Notes: generated from the sequence alone by a model not told the origin. Shown: positions 1 through 5,800, counted from the stretch's first letter. The stretch: 7,064 nt of DNA from an uncultured Peptoniphilus sp. (GCA_946999425.1 CAMQDG010000069.1:1-7064), one strand, 5' to 3'. Numbers and translations are program-made.

Positions 1-688
1 CATTTTTTATTTTTTCACCATCTACAAAAAGTTTTGCCCCTTCTAAATCAACAATGGCATAGGCCATAAAAACTGGATTTGCCTCAATATCCTTGCCTCT
101 TAAATTATAAAGCCAAGCAATATCATCAAGTTTAGCAAGAACAAAGGTGTCTGCCCCTTCTTTTTTCATGGCAGATCTAACTTCTTTAAGTTTTTCCTCT
201 GCAGTTTTTCCTGTATATTTAAGTTCATGAATGAAAATTTTATCTTTAGGAAGACTTGGACGATCTTTCCAAAGGGGACCAATTAAATCTACATCTTTAA
301 ATTTTATTTCTCCACTTAAATTTTTCTTTAAATTTTCAAAAAGAGCTTCCGTATAATATAAATAATTAAAACCTATAGTTCCGCTTTTTATATTTTGAGA
401 TAGCCATTCACTTAAAGTCGGATAATCAGGATGTGCCATCTTCATTAATTTAAAACCAGGATAAAGTTGATTTTCTGCTTGTATAAAATATCTGCCATCA
501 GTCCAAAGAAAAGCACTGTCCCTTGTAATTAAAGCAGTACCTGCACTGCCGGTAAAACCGGAAATAAATTTTCTTTCAGCGTAATAATCTGGCAAGTATT
601 CTGATGCATGAGGATCTAAGGTGGGAATAATGTAAGCATCAATATTTTCTTCTTCCATTAAATTTCTGATTTTATCTAAATTACTCAT
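1..688 (-). CDS. Xaa-Pro aminopeptidase, M24B family (partial, N-terminal 229 residues)
   Basis: This is the start of a cytosolic metallopeptidase that removes N-terminal residues preceding proline. The visible protein begins MSNLDKIRNLMEEENIDAYI and is open to the left window edge. Residues 20-56 contain IPTLDPHASEYLPDYY, then RKFISGFTGSAGTALIT, followed by LWTDGRYFIQAENQL at 61-75. These are hallmarks of the first creatinase-N domain of three-domain aminopeptidase P enzymes (XPNPEP1-like). The second creatinase-like domain is under way by about residue 150, and LDDIAWLYNLRGKDIEANPVF (187-207) is typical of it. The C-terminal pita-bread domain with the metal-binding Asp, His and Glu residues lies outside the window, so catalytic competence cannot be judged. 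The family is usually about 590 residues, so over half is missing. The start is ATG with AAAGGAG six bases upstream (694-700). The gene is divergent from the flavodoxin. The family is secure; the exact specificity is inferred. Confidence 0.9.
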   Translation of the reverse strand, partial: MSNLDKIRNLMEEENIDAYIIPTLDPHASEYLPDYYAERKFISGFTGSAGTALITRDSAFLWTDGRYFIQAENQLYPGFKLMKMAHPDYPTLSEWLSQNIKSGTIGFNYLYYTEALFENLKKNLSGEIKFKDVDLIGPLWKDRPSLPKDKIFIHELKYTGKTAEEKLKEVRSAMKKEGADTFVLAKLDDIAWLYNLRGKDIEANPVFMAYAIVDLEGAKLFVDGEKIKN

Positions 689-789
689 AAAAACTCCTTT
701 ACTTTTATAATTTTAACTTTTAAATTTTCAATAACATTTTACTACAAAAATATCAGATTTGTTATTTAAGAATTAAATGATAATTTTTA

Positions 790-818
790 TTGAAATATTT
801 CTTTAAATCTTTTATAAT
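790..818 (+). promoter_or_regulatory. Sigma-A-type promoter of the flavodoxin gene
   Basis: A -35 element TTGAAA (790-795) and a perfect -10 element TATAAT (813-818) are separated by exactly 17 bases. This predicts transcription starting near 825 and a 5' UTR of about 57 bases ahead of the flavodoxin ATG. It is the best promoter in the divergent region. No equally good promoter is visible for the aminopeptidase on the opposite strand. Confidence 0.75.
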
Positions 819-838
819 TTCTCTTACAAGTAATAAAA

Positions 839-861
839 GGTATCAAGTTAATTTTGATATC
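839..861 (+). promoter_or_regulatory. Stem-loop or operator-like dyad in the flavodoxin 5' UTR
   Basis: The arms GGTATCAA (839-846) and TTGATATC (854-861) can form an eight-pair stem with one G-U pair around a seven-base loop. The hairpin lies between the predicted transcription start (about 825) and the ribosome binding site AGGAGG (872-877). It could stabilise the mRNA, influence initiation, or be a protein-binding palindrome (TATCAA-N7-TTGATA). It does not resemble a Fur box. The dyad is visible; its role is a guess, and AT-rich DNA makes such dyads fairly easily. Confidence 0.4.
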
Positions 862-881
862 TATAATTTTTAGGAGGAAAA

Positions 882-1307
882 ATGAAAGTAAAAGTAATTT
901 ATTGGAGTGGAACAGGTCACACTGAAAAAATGGCTCAAAAAATCGCTGAAGGTGCAAAGGCAGAAGGTGCTGAAGTTGATTTATTAAACGTTGCAAATGC
1001 CAGCATTGATGATGTAAAAGAAACTGATTATCTTGCTTTCGGCTGTCCGGCAATGGGTTCTGAAGAACTTGAAGAAGAAGAAATGCGTCCATTTATGGAT
1101 GAAGCAAATCCTCTTTTAAGTGGAAAACATGTTGTTTTATTCGGCTCTTATGAATGGGCTGACGGAGAATGGATGAAAACTTGGCAAGAAGAAGTTGAAG
1201 GAACTGGCGCAAAATTAGTTGCTGACGGTTTTGCTGCATATGATGATCCAGATGAAGATGCCCTTGATGAATGTTTCCAACTTGGAAAAGAACTTGCAAG
1301 AGCTTAA
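882..1307 (+). CDS. Short-chain flavodoxin
   Basis: A small acidic FMN-binding electron carrier of 141 residues, the usual size for short-chain clostridial flavodoxins (about 137-140). It acts in the cytoplasm as a low-potential single-electron donor and often substitutes for ferredoxin when iron is scarce. The phosphate-binding loop is SGTGHT (9-14), the isoalloxazine-contacting loop is CPAMGSEEL (55-63), and the second flavin loop is SYEWADGEW (89-97), carrying the aromatic residue (W92) that stacks on FMN. From memory it resembles the Megasphaera elsdenii and Clostridium beijerinckii proteins. Unlike those, position 13 is His where SGTGNT is usual, and the later loop reads SYEWADG where SYGWG(D/S)G is typical. 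The ATG start has AGGAGG at 872-877, four bases upstream. The gene stands alone, with its own promoter on the left and a terminator 12 bases after its stop. Confidence 0.95.
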   Translation: MKVKVIYWSGTGHTEKMAQKIAEGAKAEGAEVDLLNVANASIDDVKETDYLAFGCPAMGSEELEEEEMRPFMDEANPLLSGKHVVLFGSYEWADGEWMKTWQEEVEGTGAKLVADGFAAYDDPDEDALDECFQLGKELARA

Positions 1308-1318
1308 TCAATAAAGAC

Positions 1319-1355
1319 AAAAAACACATTGAAATAAATTCAATGTGTTTTTTTT
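1319..1355. terminator. Bidirectional intrinsic terminator between flavodoxin and ABC operon
   Basis: The arms AAACACATTGAA (1322-1333) and TTCAATGTGTTT (1339-1350) pair perfectly around the five-base loop ATAAA, and flanking A/T pairs can extend the stem. On the plus strand the hairpin ends in a run of eight T (1348-1355), ending the flavodoxin transcript. On the minus strand it ends in six T (complement of 1319-1324), so it can also end the ABC transporter transcript arriving from the right. Confidence 0.9.
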
Positions 1356-1369
1356 ATTTTATGTTTTTT

Positions 1370-1397
1370 ATGCTCTACATAGAGCATTTTTATTTTT
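1370..1397 (+). terminator. Terminator-like hairpin, repeat copy 1
   Basis: Stem ATGCTCT (1370-1376) with AGAGCAT (1381-1387), loop ACAT, followed by TTTT-A-TTTTT (1388-1397). In the plus direction it resembles a weak intrinsic terminator acting as a backup behind the main one. On the minus strand the hairpin is followed by A residues, so it should not terminate the ABC transcript, though it would lie in that transcript's 3' end. Confidence 0.55.
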
Positions 1398-1406
1398 ATG
1401 TTTTTT

Positions 1407-1434
1407 ATGCTCTACATAGAGCATTTTTATTTTT
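1407..1434 (+). terminator. Terminator-like hairpin, repeat copy 2
   Basis: An exact duplicate of the hairpin 37 bases to the left: stem 1407-1413 with 1418-1424, loop ACAT, then T-rich 1425-1434. It abuts the end of the ABC ATPase gene and would block plus-strand read-through from becoming antisense to that operon. Confidence 0.55.
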
Positions 1435-2206
1435 AAATTGCTATTTGTATGGGACTTTCTATTTTTCTTGTATATATTTTTTGAAGTTCTTCTTCTGTAA
1501 TTTTTTTTGCTTCCACGTCTAAGACTATTTGTCCCTTGTTAAGCATAATGATTCTGTCTGCATATTCTACTGCGTGGCTTAAATTGTGGGTAATCATCAT
1601 TGTTGTTATATGGTCTTTTTTTATTAAATCACGAGTTTTATCCATAATAAGCTTTGAAGTTTTCGGATCAAGGGCTGCTGTGTGCTCGTCAAGAAGTAAA
1701 AGTTCTGGTTTTTTTATTGTTGCCATAAGTAGGGATAGGGATTGTCTTTGCCCTCCTGAAAGAAATTTAACTTCTGTTGTAAGTTTATCTTCAAGACCCA
1801 ATTTTAATTCTTTTAATTTTTCTTTTATTTTTTTTATATTTTCTTTTTTTACAAGTTTTCTAAGGGAAAATTTTTCGCCTTTTTTTAAGGCTAAGGAAAT
1901 ATTTTCAAGAATGTTTAGGCTTGGTGCTACTCCCATGGAGGGATCTTGATAGACCTTTCCTATAGATGCTGCTCTTTTTTCTTCTTTTTCTTTTGTTATG
2001 TCCTTTCCATTTAAAAGAATCATTCCCCCGTCACTTGTAAGTGATCCGCTTATTAAATTTAAAAGGGTGCTTTTTCCGCAGCCATTTGGTCCTAAAATTG
2101 CAAGACATTTATTTTCTTCTATTGTTAAGTTAAAGTTTTCAAATATTACATTTTCTTCTGGCAGTCCTTCATAAAAAACTTTTCTTAAATTCTTAATTTC
2201 AAGCAT
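1433..2206 (-). CDS. ABC importer ATP-binding subunit (TrpZ-like, COG1101 type)
   Basis: A 257-residue cytoplasmic ATPase that powers the importer encoded just upstream. Seen in order: Walker A GPNGCGKST (39-47), Q-loop in KVYQDPS (Q87), ABC signature LSGGQ (149-153), Walker B LLLLDE (169-174) continuing into HTAALDP, and the switch His in MITHNLS (H207). The DEHTAALDP form, rather than DEPT, is characteristic of ATPases paired with ABC_sub_bind-type binding proteins. I chose the ATG at 2206 because AAGGAG lies seven to eight bases upstream (2214-2219). An in-frame TTG at 2212 would sit almost on top of that site. The gene overlaps the permease end by eight bases, so translation is probably coupled. 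It is the last gene of the T-box-controlled operon, and its stop codon runs into the 37-bp repeat. Confidence 0.93.
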   Translation of the reverse strand: MLEIKNLRKVFYEGLPEENVIFENFNLTIEENKCLAILGPNGCGKSTLLNLISGSLTSDGGMILLNGKDITKEKEEKRAASIGKVYQDPSMGVAPSLNILENISLALKKGEKFSLRKLVKKENIKKIKEKLKELKLGLEDKLTTEVKFLSGGQRQSLSLLMATIKKPELLLLDEHTAALDPKTSKLIMDKTRDLIKKDHITTMMITHNLSHAVEYADRIIMLNKGQIVLDVEAKKITEEELQKIYTRKIESPIQIAI

Positions 2207-3080
2207 TTTCAATCTCCTTATTTCTTTTTAAACCCTTTAAAAATTTTCCTCCTCTTGCAAGAGAATTGTTATAAATAATAAATACTATTACTATTATTGC
2301 TGTTATTCCTTTTAAATCTTGAGGATTTACTCCGTAATCAATGGCAAGCCCATAAATAATCCTATAAATAAGAGTTCCTATTATTGCTCTTGTAGTTCTC
2401 TTTAATTTACCTGAGCTTTTCATTATTGTGTCCCCTATTATTATTGATGCGAGCCCTTGAACTATCATGGTTTGTCCCATTGTTGAGTCTGCAAAACCTG
2501 CGTATTGTCCTTGTAGAGATCCTGCAAGACCTATTAATGCATTGGATAAAACAAGCCCTAACATTGTATATTTATCTGGATTTTTTCCCAGTGCTTTTAC
2601 AAGACTTTCATTATCTCCTGTTACAAGTAAAAGATAGCCTTTTTCGGTTTTTAAAAATAAGTCCAACAAAATTTTTGCAATAAGGACTATAAGAATTAAA
2701 ATTACAATTTTAGGTACTGGTAAATCAAAGATACTTTTTTCTTTTAAAAGTGGAACGTTATTTGTGTTCATAATTCTAAGATTTACTGTTATTAGAATTG
2801 TCATTGTAAGAATTCCTGCAAGGATTGCATCTACTTTTATTTTTTTATAAATTACATAGGTTAAAAATCCTGCAAGACCTCCTGCTAGGCTTGCACTTAT
2901 CATTCCAACTATAGGATTTAGTCCTGATGTTAATATTTTCGCCAAGACAAAGGCTCCTAAGGGAAATGTTCCTTCTACTGAAAGGTCAGCTATATCTAAA
3001 ATTTTGAAGCTTATCATTATTCCCAAGGCAAGGATGGAAAATATTAAGCCTGATTCTATTGATTCTAAAAGTATATTCAT
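2199..3080 (-). CDS. ABC importer permease (TrpY-like, COG4120 type, BPD_transp_2 family)
   Basis: A 293-residue membrane permease of the branched-chain amino acid/ribose type. It has about eight strongly hydrophobic stretches (near residues 11-25, 40-52, 57-77, 84-100, 123-142, 172-190, 205-217 and 259-271). The cytoplasmic loop LLVTGDNESLVKALG (151-165) is the coupling segment that docks on the ATPase. The N-terminal segment SFKILDIADLSVEGTFPLGA is typical of the group. The C-terminus is basic (LKGLKRNKE), fitting a cytoplasmic end. Its ATG shares one base with the stop of the binding-protein gene (TAATG), with AGGTGA inside that gene as the ribosome binding site. Only one permease gene is present, so the channel is presumably a homodimer. 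The family is secure. The substrate is inferred from the neighbours and the T-box. Confidence 0.92.
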   Translation of the reverse strand: MNILLESIESGLIFSILALGIMISFKILDIADLSVEGTFPLGAFVLAKILTSGLNPIVGMISASLAGGLAGFLTYVIYKKIKVDAILAGILTMTILITVNLRIMNTNNVPLLKEKSIFDLPVPKIVILILIVLIAKILLDLFLKTEKGYLLLVTGDNESLVKALGKNPDKYTMLGLVLSNALIGLAGSLQGQYAGFADSTMGQTMIVQGLASIIIGDTIMKSSGKLKRTTRAIIGTLIYRIIYGLAIDYGVNPQDLKGITAIIVIVFIIYNNSLARGGKFLKGLKRNKEIENA

Positions 3081-4063
3081 TATTCACCTACTGTAACCGC
3101 ATTTTTTAAATATTGGTTATTTAAATCTAAGCCAAGTTTTTCTGCTGTTTTTTTATTAATTTTAATTTCATGATTTCTATAAGTTTCAACGGGAAGATTT
3201 TCAATTTTTTCTCCCTTTAAAACTTTTGCTGCCATGTGGCCTGCTTGTTTTCCTAAGTCTTCATAGACAACTCCATCTGAAATTAAAAGTCCTTTACTTA
3301 CTTGTCCTTCTTCTGCACTTATGGATGGCAAGTTGTATTTTAATAAGTTCTCAGAAACTATTGGAGCTGCATTTGCTACTAAGTTATCTGTAAGAGCGAA
3401 AAATGCGTCAATTTTTTTACTAAGAGAGGCTATTGCTTGGGGAATGTCGTTTATGCTTTGCACTCCCACGACTTCTAATGTAAGTCCCAATTCTTGGCAA
3501 ACTTTTTTAAGTTCTTCAACTTGTACCTGTGAGTTTTGTTCTGCAATATTATAAATTGTTCCAATAGTTTTTACGTCCGGAAATATTTTTAAAAATGATT
3601 CCAATTGTTCTTTAGGTGAAATATAATCGCTTACTCCACTTATATTTTTTTCTGGTGCCTTTTCATTTTCCACAAGTCCTGCTCCTTTTGGATCTGTTAC
3701 TGCACAAAATATTATGGGAAGATCTTCTGTGCTTGTTTGTGCTGCTTGAGCTGCTGGTGTTCCAATGGCATATATTAATTGTGCTCCACTTTTTCTTAAA
3801 CTTACTGCAGTTTGATTGGCAATGGATATATCTCCTTCTACATTTTTATAAATAAGTTCACAGTCTATGCCTTCTTCTTTTAAGCCTTCTTCAAAGCCTT
3901 GTCTTGCTGCATCTAAGGAAACATGTTCCATAAATTGTAAAACTCCTACTTTTATTTTTTTATCTGAATTTTCTTCAGAAGTTTTTTCGGCCTTTTTTTC
4001 TGCACATCCGCTTAAAATAGAAAGCGCTAATAAACATACTAATAATTTTTTTAATTTTTTCAT
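3080..4063 (-). CDS. Substrate-binding lipoprotein of ABC importer (TrpX-like, ABC_sub_bind family)
   Basis: A 327-residue extracellular binding protein tethered by a lipid. Residues 1-20 form a lipoprotein signal peptide: basic KKLKK, a hydrophobic core, then the lipobox LSGC with the acylated Cys at 20. A short polar Lys/Glu/Ser linker follows, then a type 1 periplasmic-binding fold from about residue 36. Family hallmarks include QFMEHVSLDAARQGFEEGL (43-61), YAIGTPAAQAAQ (98-109), CAVTDPKGAGLV (120-131), ISGVSDYISP (141-150), YNIAEQNS (171-178) and ALTDNLVANAAPIV (223-236). This is the COG2984 group, which includes streptococcal TrpX and the Clostridioides difficile tyrosine-binding lipoprotein CD0873. 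An aromatic amino acid ligand is therefore likely, and the upstream T-box suggests phenylalanine. The ATG start has GGAGGG (4069-4074) five bases upstream. First gene of the operon. Confidence 0.92.
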   Translation of the reverse strand: MKKLKKLLVCLLALSILSGCAEKKAEKTSEENSDKKIKVGVLQFMEHVSLDAARQGFEEGLKEEGIDCELIYKNVEGDISIANQTAVSLRKSGAQLIYAIGTPAAQAAQTSTEDLPIIFCAVTDPKGAGLVENEKAPEKNISGVSDYISPKEQLESFLKIFPDVKTIGTIYNIAEQNSQVQVEELKKVCQELGLTLEVVGVQSINDIPQAIASLSKKIDAFFALTDNLVANAAPIVSENLLKYNLPSISAEEGQVSKGLLISDGVVYEDLGKQAGHMAAKVLKGEKIENLPVETYRNHEIKINKKTAEKLGLDLNNQYLKNAVTVGE

Positions 4064-4094
4064 TTTTTCCCTCCAATAATTTAGAAAATATAAT

Positions 4095-4127
4095 AAAAAA
4101 AACCTTCACCCACATAGGGCGAAGGTT
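4095..4127 (-). terminator. T-box intrinsic terminator (attenuator)
   Basis: AACCTTCGCCC (4127-4117) pairs over 11 positions, with one G-U pair, with GGGTGAAGGTT (4111-4101) around the loop TATGT. It ends in eight consecutive T (4102-4095). The 5' arm directly follows the T-box sequence, so antiterminator formation would consume it. It lies 31 bases upstream of the binding-protein start codon. Confidence 0.93.
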
Positions 4128-4361
4128 CGCGGTACCACCTAATTAAATACTCATCGAAATCGTGTATTCAAATAATTTTAGAATCCATCAATTCCTATCT
4201 AAAGTTAACGGTAGAATCCGTGGCAATCTACTTAAATTTGAACTGCCAAGCTTAGAAGTGAATATTACATACTTATTTTTGTGTCGGCTTTCACCTTTCC
4301 CGACTCTCTAAAACAAACTTAGGTATCTTTCTCTCCTGCACTGCTTTATATTTTTTAATTT
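4095..4361 (-). promoter_or_regulatory. T-box riboswitch, probable phenylalanine (UUC) specifier
   Basis: A tRNA-sensing leader on the importer mRNA. Uncharged cognate tRNA stabilises an antiterminator and allows transcription to continue. Reading 5' to 3': stem I begins near 4348 with AGGAGAGAAAG. It has the AGAGAG bulge (4304-4309) and a distal stem GTCGG/CCGAC (4300-4304 with 4283-4287) around a GGTG-containing loop. Stem II is GGCAGTT/GATTGCC (4241-4247 with 4222-4228). Stem III is AATAC/GTATT (4164-4168 with 4146-4150). The T-box sequence AGGTGGTACCGCG spans 4128-4140. The tRNA-tail-pairing bases UGGU (4134-4137) match an ACCA end, meaning a discriminator A. The specifier loop reads AATATTCACTTCTAAGC. 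I favour UUC at 4260-4262, followed by the expected purine A. A second UUC lies at 4255-4257. UCU (Ser) in between is disfavoured because tRNA-Ser normally has a G discriminator. The T-box class is certain; the amino acid is inferred from a hand fold. Confidence 0.93.
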
Positions 4362-4367
4362 TATATC

Positions 4368-4396
4368 AGTTTAAAGCACTTTAACTTTTTTGTCAA
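4368..4396 (-). promoter_or_regulatory. Promoter of the T-box/ABC importer operon
   Basis: A consensus -35 TTGACA (4391-4396) is followed after 17 bases by TAAACT (4368-4373), which matches four of six -10 positions. This predicts transcription starting near 4361, a sensible distance before stem I. A better -10-like sequence, TATAAA (4360-4365), is too far away (25-base spacer). Two inverted repeats overlap the promoter: TTAAAG-CA-CTTTAA (4371-4384) and TTAACTT-N7-AAGTTAA (4381-4401). Confidence 0.65.
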
Positions 4397-4414
4397 GTTA
4401 ATTTAAAAATATTT

Positions 4415-5140
4415 TTAAAAAATATCCATATTTCTTTTGTGGCTACTATTTTTATGCATTCTGTCTATTTTTTCTTTTTTATTTTTATCTGCAATTTCTC
4501 CCTTTAAAATATAATTATCTAATTCTTCATAGGTAAATCCCATTTCATCTTCATCAGTTTGACCCTTCCAAAGTCCTGCTGAAGGTTTTTTCTCAATAAT
4601 TTCTTTAGGAAGATTTAAGTGTTTTGCTATTTCAAAAATATCTGTTTTTAAAATATCTATAATGGGAAAAATATCTGCTCCACTATCTCCATGTTTTGTA
4701 AAATATCCTGCATAATATTCGCTGGCGTTACTTGAACCGCAAACAAGATAATTTAAATCTTGGGCATAATAATATAAGTTTGTCATCCTAAGTCTTGGTT
4801 TTATATTTGATTTTGCCATTTTATTTTCCGAATCAAAGCTTGCCTTTATAAGTTCATGGTATGTTTTTGAAAGATCTACATACTCAACTTTTATTCCTGT
4901 ATTTTCTGCTACAAGTCTTGCATGATTTTCATCTTCTTTTATGGAATCAATGGGCATAATAATTCCCAAGCTGTCATCTTTAAAGGCTCTTTTTGCAAGT
5001 CCTGCTATTACTGCACTGTCTATGCCTCCTGAAAGTCCGAATACAAGTCCTTTTGCTCCTGCTTTTTTTACAGAATCTTTTAAAAATTCTACTATTTCTT
5101 CAATTTTTTTGTCATAATCAGTAATTTTTTTTACTTTCAT
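4415..5140 (-). CDS. nadE: NH3-dependent NAD+ synthetase
   Basis: This enzyme makes NAD+ from deamido-NAD (nicotinic acid adenine dinucleotide), ATP and ammonia, the last step of NAD synthesis. At 241 residues it is a lone synthetase domain. There is no N-terminal nitrilase-like glutaminase domain, so ammonia rather than glutamine should be the nitrogen source. Motifs: pyrophosphatase P-loop SGGIDS (37-42), the substrate-binding stretch NIKPRLRMTNLYYYAQ (112-127), CGSSNASE (134-141), GYFTKHGDSGADIFPI (145-160), and the flexible loop PSAGLWKGQTDEDEMG (187-202), followed by YEELD. The basic C-terminal segment MHKNSSHKRN is usual for the family. The ATG start has GGGAG (5147-5151) six bases upstream. 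It begins 15 bases after the yigZ stop, so it is probably co-transcribed. No convincing terminator follows it before the T-box promoter. Confidence 0.96.
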   Translation of the reverse strand: MKVKKITDYDKKIEEIVEFLKDSVKKAGAKGLVFGLSGGIDSAVIAGLAKRAFKDDSLGIIMPIDSIKEDENHARLVAENTGIKVEYVDLSKTYHELIKASFDSENKMAKSNIKPRLRMTNLYYYAQDLNYLVCGSSNASEYYAGYFTKHGDSGADIFPIIDILKTDIFEIAKHLNLPKEIIEKKPSAGLWKGQTDEDEMGFTYEELDNYILKGEIADKNKKEKIDRMHKNSSHKRNMDIF

Positions 5141-5155
5141 GTTTTTCTCCCAATT

Positions 5156-5800
5156 TTATTTATAAATAATTTTCCCATCAAAAGTCGGAAGAATTATTTT
5201 TTCTCTTTCTTCAATGGTTATTTTACCAGATGTAAGATTGTTTAAGTCTTTTATTATTTTACTATCTTTTTCTGCAACATCAATGATAAGTTCTATTTTT
5301 TCCATATAATTTTCTTTTAAAATTATATAACCCTCTTTCATAAGATAATTTAAAATGGATCCGTGAAAAGTATAATCATATATAAAGGACATTTTTATAA
5401 AATCTTTCATTAAAACTTTTTTTGCAGCTTCAATTCCTAAAGATGCCCCTTTTGTATATGCTCTTACAAGACCTCCTGCTCCTAAGAGAGTCCCACCAAA
5501 ATATCTCGTCACAAGGCACAGGGCGTTTGTTATGCCCTCTTTTTTCATTACTTCGAGTATTGGTATGCCTGCTGTGCCTGAAGGCTCTTTATCGTCACTG
5601 TAGCGTTGCAGGGACATATCTTCTTTAAGTATATAGGCCCAACAATTATGAGTTGCATCTTTAAATTCTCTTCTCTTGTCTTCTAAAATTTCAAGAGCTT
5701 CTTTTTCATCTTTTATAGGACTGCAAAAACCTATAAATCGAGATTTTTTTTCTATAAACTCATTACTTTTTCCCTCAAGAACTGAAAAATATTCAGACAA
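5156..5800 (-). CDS. yigZ: YigZ/IMPACT family protein (UPF0029)
   Basis: A 214-residue cytosolic protein of the YigZ family: an N-terminal Impact/UPF0029 domain plus a C-terminal DUF1949 ferredoxin-like domain (about residues 128-205). Signature stretches are ATHNCWAYI (49-57), RYSDDKEPSGTAGIPIL (67-83) and TRYFGGTLLGAGGLVRAY (98-115). The bacterial function is not firmly established. Eukaryotic IMPACT binds GCN1 and affects translational control, so a translation-linked role is possible. Start choice: no ATG is available. I prefer TTG at 5800, giving MSEYFSVLEGKSNEF, which matches the family's usual N-terminus and follows GGTGA (5806-5810) by five bases. GTG at 5809 or GTG at 5833 (225 residues) are alternatives. 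With the chosen start it overlaps the hflX end by eight bases, suggesting translational coupling. Confidence 0.88.
   Translation of the reverse strand: MSEYFSVLEGKSNEFIEKKSRFIGFCSPIKDEKEALEILEDKRREFKDATHNCWAYILKEDMSLQRYSDDKEPSGTAGIPILEVMKKEGITNALCLVTRYFGGTLLGAGGLVRAYTKGASLGIEAAKKVLMKDFIKMSFIYDYTFHGSILNYLMKEGYIILKENYMEKIELIIDVAEKDSKIIKDLNNLTSGKITIEEREKIILPTFDGKIIYK

Larger units (their letters stand above)
1361..1434 (+). repeat. Two perfect tandem 37-bp repeats carrying hairpins
   Basis: Positions 1361-1397 and 1398-1434 are identical over all 37 bases with no spacer. Each unit starts ATGTTTTTT, then holds the palindrome ATGCTCT-ACAT-AGAGCAT and ends in TTTTTATTTTT. A degenerate end of a further unit (TTTTTTATTTT) precedes the first copy. 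The second copy ends at 1434, so the stop codon of the ABC ATPase gene (1433-1435) overlaps it by two bases. Confidence 0.95.

Noticed and set aside
704..731. Minus-strand promoter TTGAAA-16-TATAAA for the aminopeptidase gene
   Set aside because: Transcription would start inside the gene's own ribosome binding site, leaving too short a leader. The match is probably chance in AT-rich sequence.
862..867. TATAAT just before the flavodoxin ribosome binding site as the -10 element
   Set aside because: No -35 lies at suitable spacing, and the start would fall at or inside the ribosome binding site. The promoter at 790-818 is far better.
1361..1434. Short CRISPR-like array from the repeated 37-bp palindromic unit
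   Set aside because: The units are directly adjacent with no unique spacers, there are only two of them, and no cas genes are nearby. They read as duplicated terminator-like hairpins.
1271..1522. Plus-strand open frame reading through the terminator and repeats
   Set aside because: It starts inside the flavodoxin gene in another frame, encodes low-complexity Phe/Tyr-rich sequence from T-rich terminator DNA, and has no ribosome binding site.
1536..1949. Plus-strand 137-codon open frame opposite the ABC ATPase
   Set aside because: It is antisense to a gene with every ABC ATPase motif intact. Its translation is Ser/Phe-rich with no recognisable domain, as expected of a shadow frame.
2207..2212. 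TTG start two codons upstream of the ABC ATPase ATG
   Set aside because: The ribosome binding site AAGGAG lies only one to two bases from this TTG but seven to eight bases from the ATG at 2206, so the ATG is the better start.
4256..4258. UCU (Ser) as the T-box specifier
   Set aside because: It fits one common alignment of the loop. However, UGGU in the T-box calls for a tRNA with discriminator A, whereas tRNA-Ser normally has G, and the importer family is linked to aromatic amino acids.
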